From Rickettsiales bacterium (GTDB lineage: Bacteria > Pseudomonadota > Alphaproteobacteria > Rickettsiales > UBA6187): DNA of 64,000 nucleotides. Positions 18,077 to 26,693 of this stretch are shown here, piece after piece. Location of the stretch: contig JAOIVE010000001.1 in NCBI GenBank assembly GCA_028223895.1, forward strand, positions 33,454 to 97,453. Direction: 5' to 3'. The notes beneath the pieces were generated by a model. The model worked only from the letters and a program-made list of their open reading frames with translations. It had not been told where the DNA came from and did no database searches. Both the position numbers and the translations under genes were made by a program. The number at the start of each line of letters is the position of its first letter. Within the stretch, counting starts at the first letter, position 1.

Positions 18077-18661
18077 TTAGCGGCTTTTGAGTCGCTTGAG
18101 ATAGAAGGCAAGGTTGCGCGCAAACTCAATGGGGAAGCGTTCCCGTATCGTTGTTTGCATCACCTGATCGTTCTCACGCTGCCGGAACAACTGCATGATG
18201 CCAGGACCATACAACATCTTAAGCGGCTTACGCTTAGGGCCTTTGCGAATGTAAACCGTGGTCTTGCTTGACCCGCTGCGGCGCGGAGCGATGAAAGCTT
18301 TGCTGTAGGTGCGTGTCTTGCCATAGACCTTTGCTTTGACCAACCCACGCTTGCCACCCTTTTGCTGAGTGGGTTTCTTGCTGCCCACCACAAACTCAAT
18401 GAGCTGTAACGCACGGTCACGCGCCACCAACGTTGCCCACAAACGTTTGAAGGTTGCTTTCTGTGTTTCAATGCGCCGCTTTACACCAGCCTGCCTGCTG
18501 TTCATTTGTGGTGCTATGTGTCTGGCACTTGCCACTTTGGCACTCTCTGCCACACGATTAAGCGTCCGCACAGTTGCCTGCGGTGCCACCTGTTTTTCAA
18601 GCGTGCTTAAACTCCGCCTCAATTTCTTGAGATCGTGCTGTACTGTGATGTCAAATGCCAT
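18077..18661 (-). CDS. Prophage minor tail protein Z-like (gpZ)
   Basis: ORF track; TVRTLNRVAESAKVASARHIAPQMNSRQAGVKRRI... basic phage protein pattern. Confidence 0.6.
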   Translation of the reverse strand: MAFDITVQHDLKKLRRSLSTLEKQVAPQATVRTLNRVAESAKVASARHIAPQMNSRQAGVKRRIETQKATFKRLWATLVARDRALQLIEFVVGSKKPTQQKGGKRGLVKAKVYGKTRTYSKAFIAPRRSGSSKTTVYIRKGPKRKPLKMLYGPGIMQLFRQRENDQVMQTTIRERFPIEFARNLAFYLKRLKSR

Positions 18662-18774
18662 GGTAAAAATCCTAAAATGCTAGGCTGCAAGCCGTTGTTC
18701 ACGCGCTCTGAATATGATTGACCAGTCCTGCAAAAGGTCTATTAATTGGTTCGAATTATTTCGGACGATGTCCA

Positions 18775-18803
18775 CCACGCTTCGCCCTTCGGGCTATGCG
18801 TGG
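18775..18803. repeat. Palindromic element CCACGC-TTC-GCCC-TTC-GGGC-TAT-GCGTGG
   Basis: Read directly; interrupted two-tier stem. Confidence 0.6.
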
Positions 18804-18889
18804 CGCAGCCACGTGTAGAACGTTAGGCCGAAGCAGTGCCCGGCGTAGTTAGAGCAAATCGGAAACGTAGACGGGCTGGAGCAAATACA

Positions 18890-19132
18890 ATGTGGTATGT
18901 TTACATAATCAGAAGCATTAATCACCCAGAGCAAGAATACACTGGCGCTAGCCAAGACCTCAAACAACGCATCAAAGAGCATAACTCCGGCAAATCAACC
19001 CACACAGCTAAGTTTGCACCTTGGGAATTAGTGTGGTATTGTGCCTTTCCAGATAAATACAAAGCCCTTGAATTTGAGAAATATTTGAAGTCGCATTCTG
19101 GTAGGGCCTTTGCAAAAAAGAGACTCTGCTAG
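18890..19132 (+). CDS. GIY-YIG nuclease superfamily protein
   Basis: Start refined to MWYVYIIRSINHPEQEYTGASQDLKQRIKEHNSG... Confidence 0.9.
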   Translation: MWYVYIIRSINHPEQEYTGASQDLKQRIKEHNSGKSTHTAKFAPWELVWYCAFPDKYKALEFEKYLKSHSGRAFAKKRLC

Positions 19133-19205
19133 CCGTTTAATGAGTTGATATTTGCCTTGTAAATCCTATAGTTGAGGAGTTCGACTCGGGTTTGGTATAA
19201 ATAAA

Positions 19206-20012
19206 ATGGTTTTTTTGCAGCATAGCATTATAAGGCACACTACTATTGAAAAAATGCTGAAATATGCTGTTCAGTTGAATGCTCTCTTTATCCCTGCAAA
19301 CTCGGTACAAAGTTCACTATCACGTTATACTCATCCTCCTGTTATCCATAATCACAATGAAGAAATTTATACATGTAGCTTAAGAGGATCATCTATAGGC
19401 ATATATTACCGAAAGCGATACCTACTTTTATGTACACGTCACCAGCTAAACGGATGCGATTATAAGGACGTAGGATTAATCGATAAAGATGGAGATAGCC
19501 TACATACCTCTGCTGGAAGTTGGCATTACCCCCCTAGTGTAAATGAAACTGATTTGAATGATTTAATTGTATTTGATTTCACTGCGCCATGTAACTATAG
19601 TCCATATATGAAGGAGTGGTTTTTCTCTCTTGAATGTTTTCCACCCAATTCACCGTCAAATGGGATAATTGCTTTTATTATTTCTGGATATCCTTCTCAA
19701 GAACAAAAGTATAACTTAGGAGAAGAAGAAAAACATTTAGGATTCCGAAGAGAATCAATTACCTGTTTATTAGGATCCTACGATGATCAAGTAAAAGGAG
19801 ATCCTTCTATCTTATGTCTATCGTATGATCATAATTCTGATTTTAATCCAGATGGTATGAGTGGTGGCGCTGCCTTTGTTATACAGTTAGTAAATGGCAA
19901 ACCACGTGCATATCTAGCCGGTATGGTAGTTCGAGCTGGAAATGGTAAATTCTATATACTGAGAATAGGTTTTATACAGAAGTTTATTGATCAATATTTA
20001 GATCGTCTTTAG
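19206..20012 (+). CDS. Stand-alone trypsin-like serine peptidase candidate
   Basis: Possible triad in correct order: CTRHQ (His), DLIVFDF (Asp), PDGMSGGAAF (Ser). Confidence 0.5.
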   Translation: MVFLQHSIIRHTTIEKMLKYAVQLNALFIPANSVQSSLSRYTHPPVIHNHNEEIYTCSLRGSSIGIYYRKRYLLLCTRHQLNGCDYKDVGLIDKDGDSLHTSAGSWHYPPSVNETDLNDLIVFDFTAPCNYSPYMKEWFFSLECFPPNSPSNGIIAFIISGYPSQEQKYNLGEEEKHLGFRRESITCLLGSYDDQVKGDPSILCLSYDHNSDFNPDGMSGGAAFVIQLVNGKPRAYLAGMVVRAGNGKFYILRIGFIQKFIDQYLDRL

Positions 20013-20029
20013 TTGTTCCTCGTGTAAAA

Positions 20030-20230
20030 CTAAACTCCTTTCTCCAACACCACCCGCGCCATCAACTCAATCGTATTCACCAACTCTACCTTCTGCTCTT
20101 CCGTGAGATCAAAATTATCAATATGAGGTCGATACGGCGCGAGAGGGTCATTTTCGCCCACCTCTGCCGATGATATTAATGAAGGTACGATTTTTTGTTC
20201 ATCCTGTTTAGTCTTTTTTTGTTCGAACAC
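20030..20230 (-). CDS. Small prophage hypothetical protein (YRPxIDNFDLTEEQK family), copy 1
   Basis: ORF track; APYRPHIDNFDLTEEQKVELVNTIELMARVVLEKGV; paralog at 34083. Confidence 0.7.
   Translation of the reverse strand: MFEQKKTKQDEQKIVPSLISSAEVGENDPLAPYRPHIDNFDLTEEQKVELVNTIELMARVVLEKGV
20046..20137. repeat. Direct repeat, copy 1 (about 92 bp, diverged)
   Basis: By eye about 13 mismatches in about 91 aligned bases with 34120-34211, same orientation. Confidence 0.75.
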
Positions 20231-20231
20231 T

Positions 20232-20462
20232 TTAACGCCCTCCCAGATTCGAATTCAGGCGTGTAACGATTTTAAGCAGCGCATACGTCCACATCTGCCA
20301 TGCTTTGGTACGACCACAGCCAAGCCGCCAGCAAATTGGCTTCCATGGAATTCGGGCGGCACGGAGCCAGACCAGCCTGCGTTCTTCCTCATCATCGAGC
20401 CAGAAAATCCAATGCAGCGTTTTTTCCATCCGGCTGATTGCGTCTGGCGTAGGTGGCCCCAT
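20232..20462 (-). pseudogene. 5'-truncated DUF6362-like phage protein
   Basis: PPTPDAISRMEKTLHWIFWLDDEEERRLVWLRAARIPWKPICWRLGCGRTKAWQMWTYAL; N-terminal half absent, upstream DNA is phaC. Confidence 0.7.
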
Positions 20463-21209
20463 GCCGCAGCGATAGCCAATAACTTACCACCCAAACAATA
20501 TCCTACAGCATGTATCTTTTTGTCAGGCACGACATCCTGCGCCGCATCAATTGCTTCGAATAACCCGCGCTTGAGATAATCATTTAAACCAACATTCCGA
20601 TATTCGGCGGTGGGGTTTTTCCACGAAATCATAAATACCGTATGCCCCTTGATCCACGAGATATTTCACTAGAGAATTATGGTCAGATAAATCAAGAATG
20701 TAATATTTCATAATCCATGCCGGAACGATAAATACCGGCTCGGCATAAACATTATTAGTAATGGGTTTGTATTGAATCACCTCCAGCAACTCATTGCGGA
20801 AGATGATTTTTCCTTTTGTAATGGCAAGATTTTTTCCGACCTCGAATTGTTCTAAACCCACTGGCTTTTCATCATTTACCAAGCAAGACATATCCTCCAA
20901 CAGGTTCATCCAACCGGTGACGAGGTTTATGCCCTTTTGCTCTTGCGTTGCCTTCGTCAGTAATGGATTGGTGGGCACGAAATTGGAAGGGGCGATGGCA
21001 TCGATCATCTGGCGAATGGTAAAGGATACGAGGTCAAGACTATGCGGATTCACCCCGCGCACATGGCTCGTCGTCTGCTTCCACCAATCCCGATAAAGTA
21101 GAAATGATTGCTGGTAGACATTATAGGGAAATTGGCACAAGCCCTCTGCCTTGAACCGACGATCTGTTGGGTCGGGATTCACCGGGCATGCTGGATTATC
21201 TTGTATCAT
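20463..21209 (-). pseudogene. phaC: Polyhydroxyalkanoate synthase, frameshifted and 3'-truncated
   Basis: PFNVYQQ-like and NSLVKYLVDQG / HTVFMISWKNPTAEYRNVGLNDYL / VGYCLGGKLLAIAAA in two frames; ends abruptly at the DUF6362 junction. Confidence 0.85.
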
Positions 21210-21262
21210 GGTGTTTGTTGATTTCTATAACTTTTGGCATGTGGTTTATTCCGTTTCATTAA

Positions 21263-21574
21263 CTATTCTTTTCTTTTTCGTGCGATTTCCTCACTGGCTA
21301 TTTTCTTATCATCCAGGGCTTTTGCAGAGTCTACACTTCTTTGGTAGTGCAAAGAAACATTATCTATGAATTCCTTTGTAGTCCCGCCTTGACAATCAGA
21401 TGATAGCTTTTCAAGTAGCTCCTCAAGTAGCTCCTCAAGAGCCATATCTATGCTGACCGCCTCAATAAGCAAACCTTTTAGGCGGCTGTGCAACTCTTCG
21501 GGGTCAGCAAAATTTTCTACTGCTTGGGTATACCCCTTGATTATCGTATCAAACCGGCTGTTTTTTTTTGACAT
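21263..21574 (-). CDS. Hypothetical protein upstream of phaC
   Basis: ORF track; contains two tandem 12-bp copies TCAAGTAGCTCC (21411-21434) encoding LEELLEELLEK. Confidence 0.55.
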   Translation of the reverse strand: MSKKNSRFDTIIKGYTQAVENFADPEELHSRLKGLLIEAVSIDMALEELLEELLEKLSSDCQGGTTKEFIDNVSLHYQRSVDSAKALDDKKIASEEIARKRKE

Positions 21575-21632
21575 TTGAACCCCCTGCGACTGGATTATCT
21601 ATAATTTTTAACAAAAAATAAAATATGCTATC

Positions 21633-21646
21633 TTGATACCTGTCAA
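21633..21646. promoter_or_regulatory. FNR-like box TTGATACCTGTCAA
   Basis: Matches TTGAT-N4-RTCAA; intergenic, between divergent genes 21574(-) and 21732(+). Confidence 0.65.
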
Positions 21647-21731
21647 ATCATGAGAAAATAATGTTCTTTATATTTCAGTGCACAGGAGATATTGGGTTTC
21701 CGGTAATAACCGATTTTTAAGGATAACGATC

Positions 21732-21923
21732 ATGATATTATTTAAAAAAGAATCATCTTTCGGACATAAACAAGGACAAGGAAGCAAAAAACAGGAGCAA
21801 CCCTCTAAAAGTGCCCAGTCGCACAAAAACAAGGACGCTTCCTGTGATACTAAACCTAATAAGGGCCACAAAAGCGGATCATCTTGTGGAACTTCTCCTA
21901 AAAAAGGTGACACCTGCAATTAA
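21732..21923 (+). CDS. Small Lys/Gln/Ser-rich basic protein with C-terminal Cys
   Basis: MILFKKESSFGHKQGQGSKKQEQ...SSCGTSPKKGDTCN; RBS AAGGATAACG upstream. Confidence 0.55.
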   Translation: MILFKKESSFGHKQGQGSKKQEQPSKSAQSHKNKDASCDTKPNKGHKSGSSCGTSPKKGDTCN

Positions 21924-21983
21924 AATGGTAAGCGCATACCTTCCTGTGTATAACAGGGAGGTGTGTGTTTAGGTCGATGAATT

Positions 21984-22139
21984 ATGGAAAGTGATCATAT
22001 AATGGACGATGAGGTCGAAAATGGTAATCAGCTCCTGGTAAATATGCCTGATATTGAGAATTATATTATTGAGTATACGCCTAGAAAAAGCTCCACCATG
22101 GTTAATTTCTTCCACGCAGGCTTAACAAATGTTGAGTAG
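21984..22139 (+). CDS. Small hypothetical protein
   Basis: MESDHIMDDEVENGNQLLVNMPDIENYIIEYTPRKSSTMVNFFHAGLTNVE; not in ORF track because short. Confidence 0.3.
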   Translation: MESDHIMDDEVENGNQLLVNMPDIENYIIEYTPRKSSTMVNFFHAGLTNVE

Positions 22140-22185
22140 TATAAATTTTTGAATTTCCCTTACAACGGTTAGTGGCAAATCCTCA

Positions 22186-22344
22186 TTAATCCGTTGCCAA
22201 ATTGCAGCAATATTCCTCTTTCTTGTTGAGTTTTTTTGAATTATCAATGTGTTTTTCAACTATCTTTAAGCTAGATTCCTTTGGAAGATTTTGCTGTATT
22301 TCCTTTATATCAGATTTCTCGATTATCCTATTGACAACACGCAT
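22186..22344 (-). CDS. Small hypothetical protein
   Basis: MRVVNRIIEKSDIKEIQQNLPKESSLKIVEKHIDNSKKLNKKEEYCCNLATD; AAAGGTGAG RBS-like sequence upstream. Confidence 0.35.
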   Translation of the reverse strand: MRVVNRIIEKSDIKEIQQNLPKESSLKIVEKHIDNSKKLNKKEEYCCNLATD

Positions 22345-22416
22345 TATTTTTTCTCACCTTTAAGTTGTAAAGAAGTTGCTTTGATATATGCTTATAATCA
22401 AAAACCCGGTAAAACC

Positions 22417-22430
22417 TTGATGGGTATCAA
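22417..22430. promoter_or_regulatory. FNR-like box TTGATGGGTATCAA (perfect dyad) 14 bp before the Crp/Fnr start codon
   Basis: Direct reading. Confidence 0.65.
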
Positions 22431-22444
22431 GTGAGACAAATAAG

Positions 22445-23242
22445 ATGGAAAAACTACTTGAAAAATCGGCATCACAAGGGGTGTTACACAAATTTATGCA
22501 AAGTAAAGAAGCTTATAGAAGTTTTCTAAAACGAATGCCTTTATTTTGTGAGTTTTCTGAAACGTGCTTAAGTGAAGTTCTGGCCAATAGCCGCATTAAA
22601 CACCATAAAAAAGGCGACATCCTTTTCATGACTGGTGATAATGCTCAAAACTTTCGTATTATTGTCAATGGCTGGATAAAACTTTACCGAGAAACACGTG
22701 ATGGGCATGAAGCAGTTGTTTCTGTTCTTACAAATAACGAGGTTTTTGGTAAAACCGCTATTTTGAGTAAAGGAACCTACGCCTATACGGCTGAAGCAAT
22801 AACAGATACGGAGATGTTGATGATTCCTGCTGCGTTTATGTTAAAAATGGCCGAACATAAAGATGATTATGATCATTTTCTGGCAAAATTCCTTGAAGAG
22901 GAGCTAAATGACAGCAATCAGCTTGGTTTGCATGCGGAGCACCTGGGGCAAATGACCTCAGCCGAAAGAGTCGGCTGCTTTCTTCTACGCTTATGTAGTA
23001 TACAGAAAGAAGGAAGCATTACGTTTCAACTTCCATATGAAAAAGCTCTGGTTGCCGGGAAGCTGGGTATGACAGCAGAAACTTTTTCACGGTCGTTAAA
23101 CCAATTGATCACTCGTGGGGTAGAAACAAAAAACTCCGTTGTCACCATTCATAATATAGAGCAACTGCGTACCCATATTTGTGAACACTGCTCCGCTACA
23201 ACTCTTGAATGTCCACTTGGTGCAGAAACAGAGACCATTTAA
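22445..23242 (+). CDS. Crp/Fnr family transcriptional regulator
   Basis: cNMP-binding-like domain (HHKKGDILFMTGDNAQNFRIIVNGWIKLYRET) plus C-term HTH (GKLGMTAETFSRSLNQL). Confidence 0.9.
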   Translation: MEKLLEKSASQGVLHKFMQSKEAYRSFLKRMPLFCEFSETCLSEVLANSRIKHHKKGDILFMTGDNAQNFRIIVNGWIKLYRETRDGHEAVVSVLTNNEVFGKTAILSKGTYAYTAEAITDTEMLMIPAAFMLKMAEHKDDYDHFLAKFLEEELNDSNQLGLHAEHLGQMTSAERVGCFLLRLCSIQKEGSITFQLPYEKALVAGKLGMTAETFSRSLNQLITRGVETKNSVVTIHNIEQLRTHICEHCSATTLECPLGAETETI

Positions 23243-23619
23243 AATCCAAGCCTGCTTTTTAACCATTCAAGATCAAGTTTTTCAGGGTGTGCAATATATT
23301 CTTCGGGGTGTTTCACTACTTGTTCAATATAACCCAGATTCACCCTCCATGCTTTTTTAACATCCGCCGGTTTGCCGTCCTGCACCAATTTGTTATTCTT
23401 GAATTTTAATGAAAAAGCACCTTTTGGTTTTTCATCATAAATGGCAAGATCAATTGGGCGATTTCCCATCATCGTTTCAGTGACGGATAAAATTTCTTTA
23501 TAGGGAAATTCATCCTTATGCCGCTCAATAGCCTTGTTACAAATAGCCAGATAGAGTTCAAAAAGATTTTCTATGTCTTTTTGATCGTTCCCATTTTCTA
23601 TTTTAATGCGTTTTTCCAT
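23239..23619 (-). CDS. Hypothetical protein in the Hsp20 operon
   Basis: ORF track; co-directional, good RBS. Confidence 0.6.
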   Translation of the reverse strand: MEKRIKIENGNDQKDIENLFELYLAICNKAIERHKDEFPYKEILSVTETMMGNRPIDLAIYDEKPKGAFSLKFKNNKLVQDGKPADVKKAWRVNLGYIEQVVKHPEEYIAHPEKLDLEWLKSRLGF

Positions 23620-23630
23620 TATATTTCTCC

Positions 23631-24080
23631 TTACACATGCACAATTTTATTCAAATGCTCTTGAATCTGCTCAGGTGTAAGCTCCATCAAGTCCTTATCC
23701 AATTCCAGGGCGATTATATCCTTAACTTCCTTACTCAGCGCTTTACGCAAAAATCCCAGCACTTTTGGCGGTGCGGCCACTACAAGTCGATTATATTCTT
23801 TTTCTTCAAGCGCCTTATCCAGATGATCGGCTACTTCATGCATGAATGCCTTGCGTGACAAAGTCCGGTCACTTGTATGCGGTTCAATAATGTGTCTGGC
23901 TCCTCCGACGCTATCATATGTTCTTCCCAATTCACGCCGCCCTGTAGGTTCATCGGTACGGATCAGTTTTGCCGTAAGAGTATGGTTTAGTTCTCCCAAG
24001 TGATGATCTTCATTCCTTGTATAAAAACGGGCATGTTTGCTATCAATTACAGCTATCCATGTTATTATTTTGCGTGTCAT
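23631..24080 (-). CDS. Host attachment protein family (PF10116-like)
   Basis: WIAVIDSKHARFYTR...HEVADHLDKALEEKEYNRLVVAAPPKVLGFLRKALSKEV. Confidence 0.8.
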   Translation of the reverse strand: MTRKIITWIAVIDSKHARFYTRNEDHHLGELNHTLTAKLIRTDEPTGRRELGRTYDSVGGARHIIEPHTSDRTLSRKAFMHEVADHLDKALEEKEYNRLVVAAPPKVLGFLRKALSKEVKDIIALELDKDLMELTPEQIQEHLNKIVHV

Positions 24081-24094
24081 ATGTTTTCCAATAA

Positions 24095-24400
24095 CTATAT
24101 CGGCGCAGCGTCGGTAAAACTATTACGCTGGTGTTTAATGCAGCGTCCGATAGTGAGTGTTCCGTTCTGGACAGTAAGCATTACGGCATCACTTCCATTG
24201 TGTGGGAATTCAAATGACATACGCACAGCTCCACCACGTTGTAATAGTTTACTATGTTGCTCTAATATGGTAGCGCTGAGTTCATGGCAGAGCGTTTTAA
24301 AATGCTCTGCCTCTTCATCCGATAATGCGTCTGCTTTTAAAGCAGGAGAAACCTCAGATAATTTCTCCCACTTTAATGCCGTGGATTGTTGGTATGCCAT
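24095..24400 (-). CDS. Hypothetical protein
   Basis: ORF track; within operon. Confidence 0.6.
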   Translation of the reverse strand: MAYQQSTALKWEKLSEVSPALKADALSDEEAEHFKTLCHELSATILEQHSKLLQRGGAVRMSFEFPHNGSDAVMLTVQNGTLTIGRCIKHQRNSFTDAAPI

Positions 24401-24409
24401 GATTACCTC

Positions 24410-24742
24410 CTATGCTGCCTTGCTATGATCGCCAGTAAACCAATCTTCAACACCGCCTTCATAGGCATACACATTGGCAAAACCGGCCTTTTCCAGTTTT
24501 TTAGCTGCCTTGATAGAGGCATCACATTTAGACCCGGCGCAATACACCACTACTTTACGTTTTTTTGAGCCAACAGTTTTTTCCACAGTTTCCTCAAAAT
24601 TACCTTGATCATGAGGAATATTAATAGAAGTCTCTATATGCTTTTTATTAAAATATTCCTGTGAAAGTACATTAATAAGCACAAAATCCTCATGCTTCTT
24701 ATCATGCATTTGCTTGATTTCTTTTTTAGTGATCGTTTTCAT
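24410..24742 (-). CDS. Rhodanese-like domain protein
   Basis: FVLINVLSQEYFNKKHIETSINIPH...VVYCAGSKCDASIKAAKKLEKAGFANVYAYEGGVEDW. Confidence 0.9.
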   Translation of the reverse strand: MKTITKKEIKQMHDKKHEDFVLINVLSQEYFNKKHIETSINIPHDQGNFEETVEKTVGSKKRKVVVYCAGSKCDASIKAAKKLEKAGFANVYAYEGGVEDWFTGDHSKAA

Positions 24743-24753
24743 TTTTATTCTCC

Positions 24754-25527
24754 TTATGCTATTTTTATTTTTTTATCTTTGGAATCGGATTCACGGTTAG
24801 GTTCTTTAGCAGATGAAACTTCCCTTCCTGCGGTTTTTGACCATTCAATTGCCTCCTGTTTTTTCTTCTCGCTTTTTGAAGATTGGGCACCGCTTTGGGC
24901 TTCAATCTTTAATTTGCGGGATTTGCTTTTTGCTTCCTGCTTTTTCGGTATTTCCACCGTAAGTACGTTCTGCTCAAATCTGGCACTGGCTTTTTCCACA
25001 TCCGCTTCTTCAGGCAATGCAATGGTACGGCTAAAAGCACCAAAATGACATTCACGGCGAAGATAGCTATCACCTTCATCTTTTTCTTCCGAGCAGCGTG
25101 TGCCGCTTATGGTAATAGCATTGTCGGAAATGGAAACCTCCAGATCTTTAGCACTTAAACCGGGAACATCTGCCCTGACTTTAAATTTATTACCATTTTC
25201 TATGATATTGACATAAGGCTCGGTCGTTGTGCCTGTCACCCAGGGTGTAGACATTTGGCGGTTATTGAACAATTCGCTAAATATCCGGTGCGTGTTTCGT
25301 TGAAACGCAGAGAATATATCTTCTTCGGCATCCCAAACTGAAGGAGCCATAAAAGATGGTCTGGAAAAGTTTGAAAACGCCTCTCTTGCGGAACGGTTCA
25401 GTTCCCGCTGGAGAGAAAACATCGGTTGCCACCATAAGGCATCCTTCGGATTTGCTGCACTTTTTAGTATGTTAAGTTGCTGAGTCATTTTGGTTTCCTT
25501 TAATTTAGGTTTTAGTTGTAACTTCAT
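24754..25527 (-). CDS. Hsp20/alpha-crystallin family small heat-shock protein with C-terminal extension
   Basis: YVNIIENGNKFKVRADVPGLSAKDLEVSISDNAITISG...RRECHFGAFSRTIALPEEAD. Confidence 0.9.
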   Translation of the reverse strand: MKLQLKPKLKETKMTQQLNILKSAANPKDALWWQPMFSLQRELNRSAREAFSNFSRPSFMAPSVWDAEEDIFSAFQRNTHRIFSELFNNRQMSTPWVTGTTTEPYVNIIENGNKFKVRADVPGLSAKDLEVSISDNAITISGTRCSEEKDEGDSYLRRECHFGAFSRTIALPEEADVEKASARFEQNVLTVEIPKKQEAKSKSRKLKIEAQSGAQSSKSEKKKQEAIEWSKTAGREVSSAKEPNRESDSKDKKIKIA

Positions 25528-26031
25528 TTAAGCAGCCTCTTTTATTTCCACTTTACGCGAAGATTTTACCGCTTCTTCTTTTTTAGGTATTTCCACCCAG
25601 AGCACGCCTTTCTTGAAACTAGCCTTTGCTTTATCGGCATTAGCCGTTTCAGGCAAAGAAATGGTACGTTGGTATGAACCATAGAAGCGCTCACGGCGGA
25701 CGTAATTATCCTCTTTGTCTTCTTTGGATGCTTTCTTTTCCGCTTTTATGGTTAAATAATTATCATTAATGGTAACATCCACATCCTCCTGTTTTAATCC
25801 CGGCAGTTCAGCCTCGATTTTAAAACTCTTATCGTTTTCAATAACGTCAACGGGAAGTGTGAGTAAATTATTGCCAGCCCATAAAGAAGAAGTTGGCAAT
25901 TCATTCTGAAAGCCATTGAAAAAATCATCAAAAACCTGATTTATTTCTTGATTCAGAGAGGTAAAAGGACTCCTTTCTTTTCTTACGTTGATATTTCCAA
26001 ATCTGTTCCAGGGTGTAATATTAAATGCCAT
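25528..26031 (-). CDS. Hsp20/alpha-crystallin family small heat-shock protein
   Basis: PVDVIENDKSFKIEAELPGLKQEDVDVTINDNYLTIKAEK...YVRRERFYGSYQRTISLPE. Confidence 0.93.
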   Translation of the reverse strand: MAFNITPWNRFGNINVRKERSPFTSLNQEINQVFDDFFNGFQNELPTSSLWAGNNLLTLPVDVIENDKSFKIEAELPGLKQEDVDVTINDNYLTIKAEKKASKEDKEDNYVRRERFYGSYQRTISLPETANADKAKASFKKGVLWVEIPKKEEAVKSSRKVEIKEAA

Positions 26032-26124
26032 GGTAATTCTCCTATAATAATTTAGTTATATGTCCAAAACCTATGGGGAACATACAGGTTAAGGGTTGCC
26101 CCCTTTTTTGTATCTCCCCACAGG

Positions 26125-26154
26125 AGTAGACGGAAATTTTCATTTCCGTCTACT
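26125..26154. repeat. 13-bp perfect-stem hairpin AGTAGACGGAAAT-TTTC-ATTTCCGTCTACT followed by TTTT on + strand
   Basis: Direct reading; lies about 95 bp upstream of the hsp20 start, i.e. in its possible 5' leader. Confidence 0.7.
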
Positions 26155-26256
26155 TTTTCCTGGTTGCTTTCATTTAAACATTCCTGTTTTTGATACTGTT
26201 TTTTCTGAAAGGCTAACCAAGTAAGCATAAAAAAACACTTTCCTGTCGATCTTTAC

Positions 26257-26270
26257 TTGATAGGCATCAA
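26257..26270. promoter_or_regulatory. FNR-like box TTGATAGGCATCAA
   Basis: Divergent region between hsp20 operon (-) and 26467 (+). Confidence 0.65.
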
Positions 26271-26308
26271 CCGGTTTTAAGAATTTATTTTTTAGAAAAA
26301 TTATGCGC

Positions 26309-26322
26309 TTGATAGCTGTCAA
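26309..26322. promoter_or_regulatory. FNR-like box TTGATAGCTGTCAA
   Basis: Second box in the same divergent region. Confidence 0.65.
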
Positions 26323-26466
26323 GTATTTACCTGGCGGAATCTGGTTCTCTAGCCCTACCATGATGCGTTCATATGCGGATTACCAAAAGTAATTACTATA
26401 AAAAAACCGGCATCACTGATGTTCATGGTGTTTTTTATTCAACACTAAATTGTAAGGAGAATCGTC

Positions 26467-26616
26467 ATGGTTCAGGTTCAGAAAAGACAGCCGAAAGGCA
26501 AACAAAAGCAGCCCCAACCTAAAGGGAAACAACAACCTTCTTCACCGCAAAAACTGTTGGAGCTTAAGCCCAATAAGCAAAGTTCCAAGCCGGAGAAGCA
26601 TGGAAGCTGCAGTTAA
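26467..26616 (+). CDS. Small Lys/Gln/Pro-rich basic protein with C-terminal Cys
   Basis: MVQVQKRQPKGKQKQPQPKGKQQPSSPQKLLELKPNKQSSKPEKHGSCS; RBS AAGGAGAATCGTC; below track length cutoff. Confidence 0.55.
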   Translation: MVQVQKRQPKGKQKQPQPKGKQQPSSPQKLLELKPNKQSSKPEKHGSCS

Positions 26617-26693
26617 ATAAATGTTGGGATCTCCGGTAAATATACCGGTTGTCCTACTTAAAACAAATAATTTTTATCAATAGGAGAATTATC

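Noticed and set aside
19177-19187. GAGTTCGACTC, tRNA T-loop-like sequence
   Set aside because: No 5-bp T-stem, no acceptor or anticodon arms found; just a short palindrome
1-20000. Complete active prophage
   Set aside because: No integrase, repressor, replication or lysis genes recognised in the window; only the structural module is visible, so completeness cannot be claimed
21411-21434. Two 12-bp tandem repeats TCAAGTAGCTCC
   Set aside because: In-frame small duplication inside a coding region (LEELLEELLEK); not a CRISPR or iteron array
21668-21919. 83-aa minus ORF opposite the small basic protein
   Set aside because: Cys/Leu-rich shadow; the + frame has an RBS and a plausible start
26170-26361. 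63-aa minus ORF spanning the two FNR-like boxes
   Set aside because: No RBS, and the regulatory boxes explain the region better
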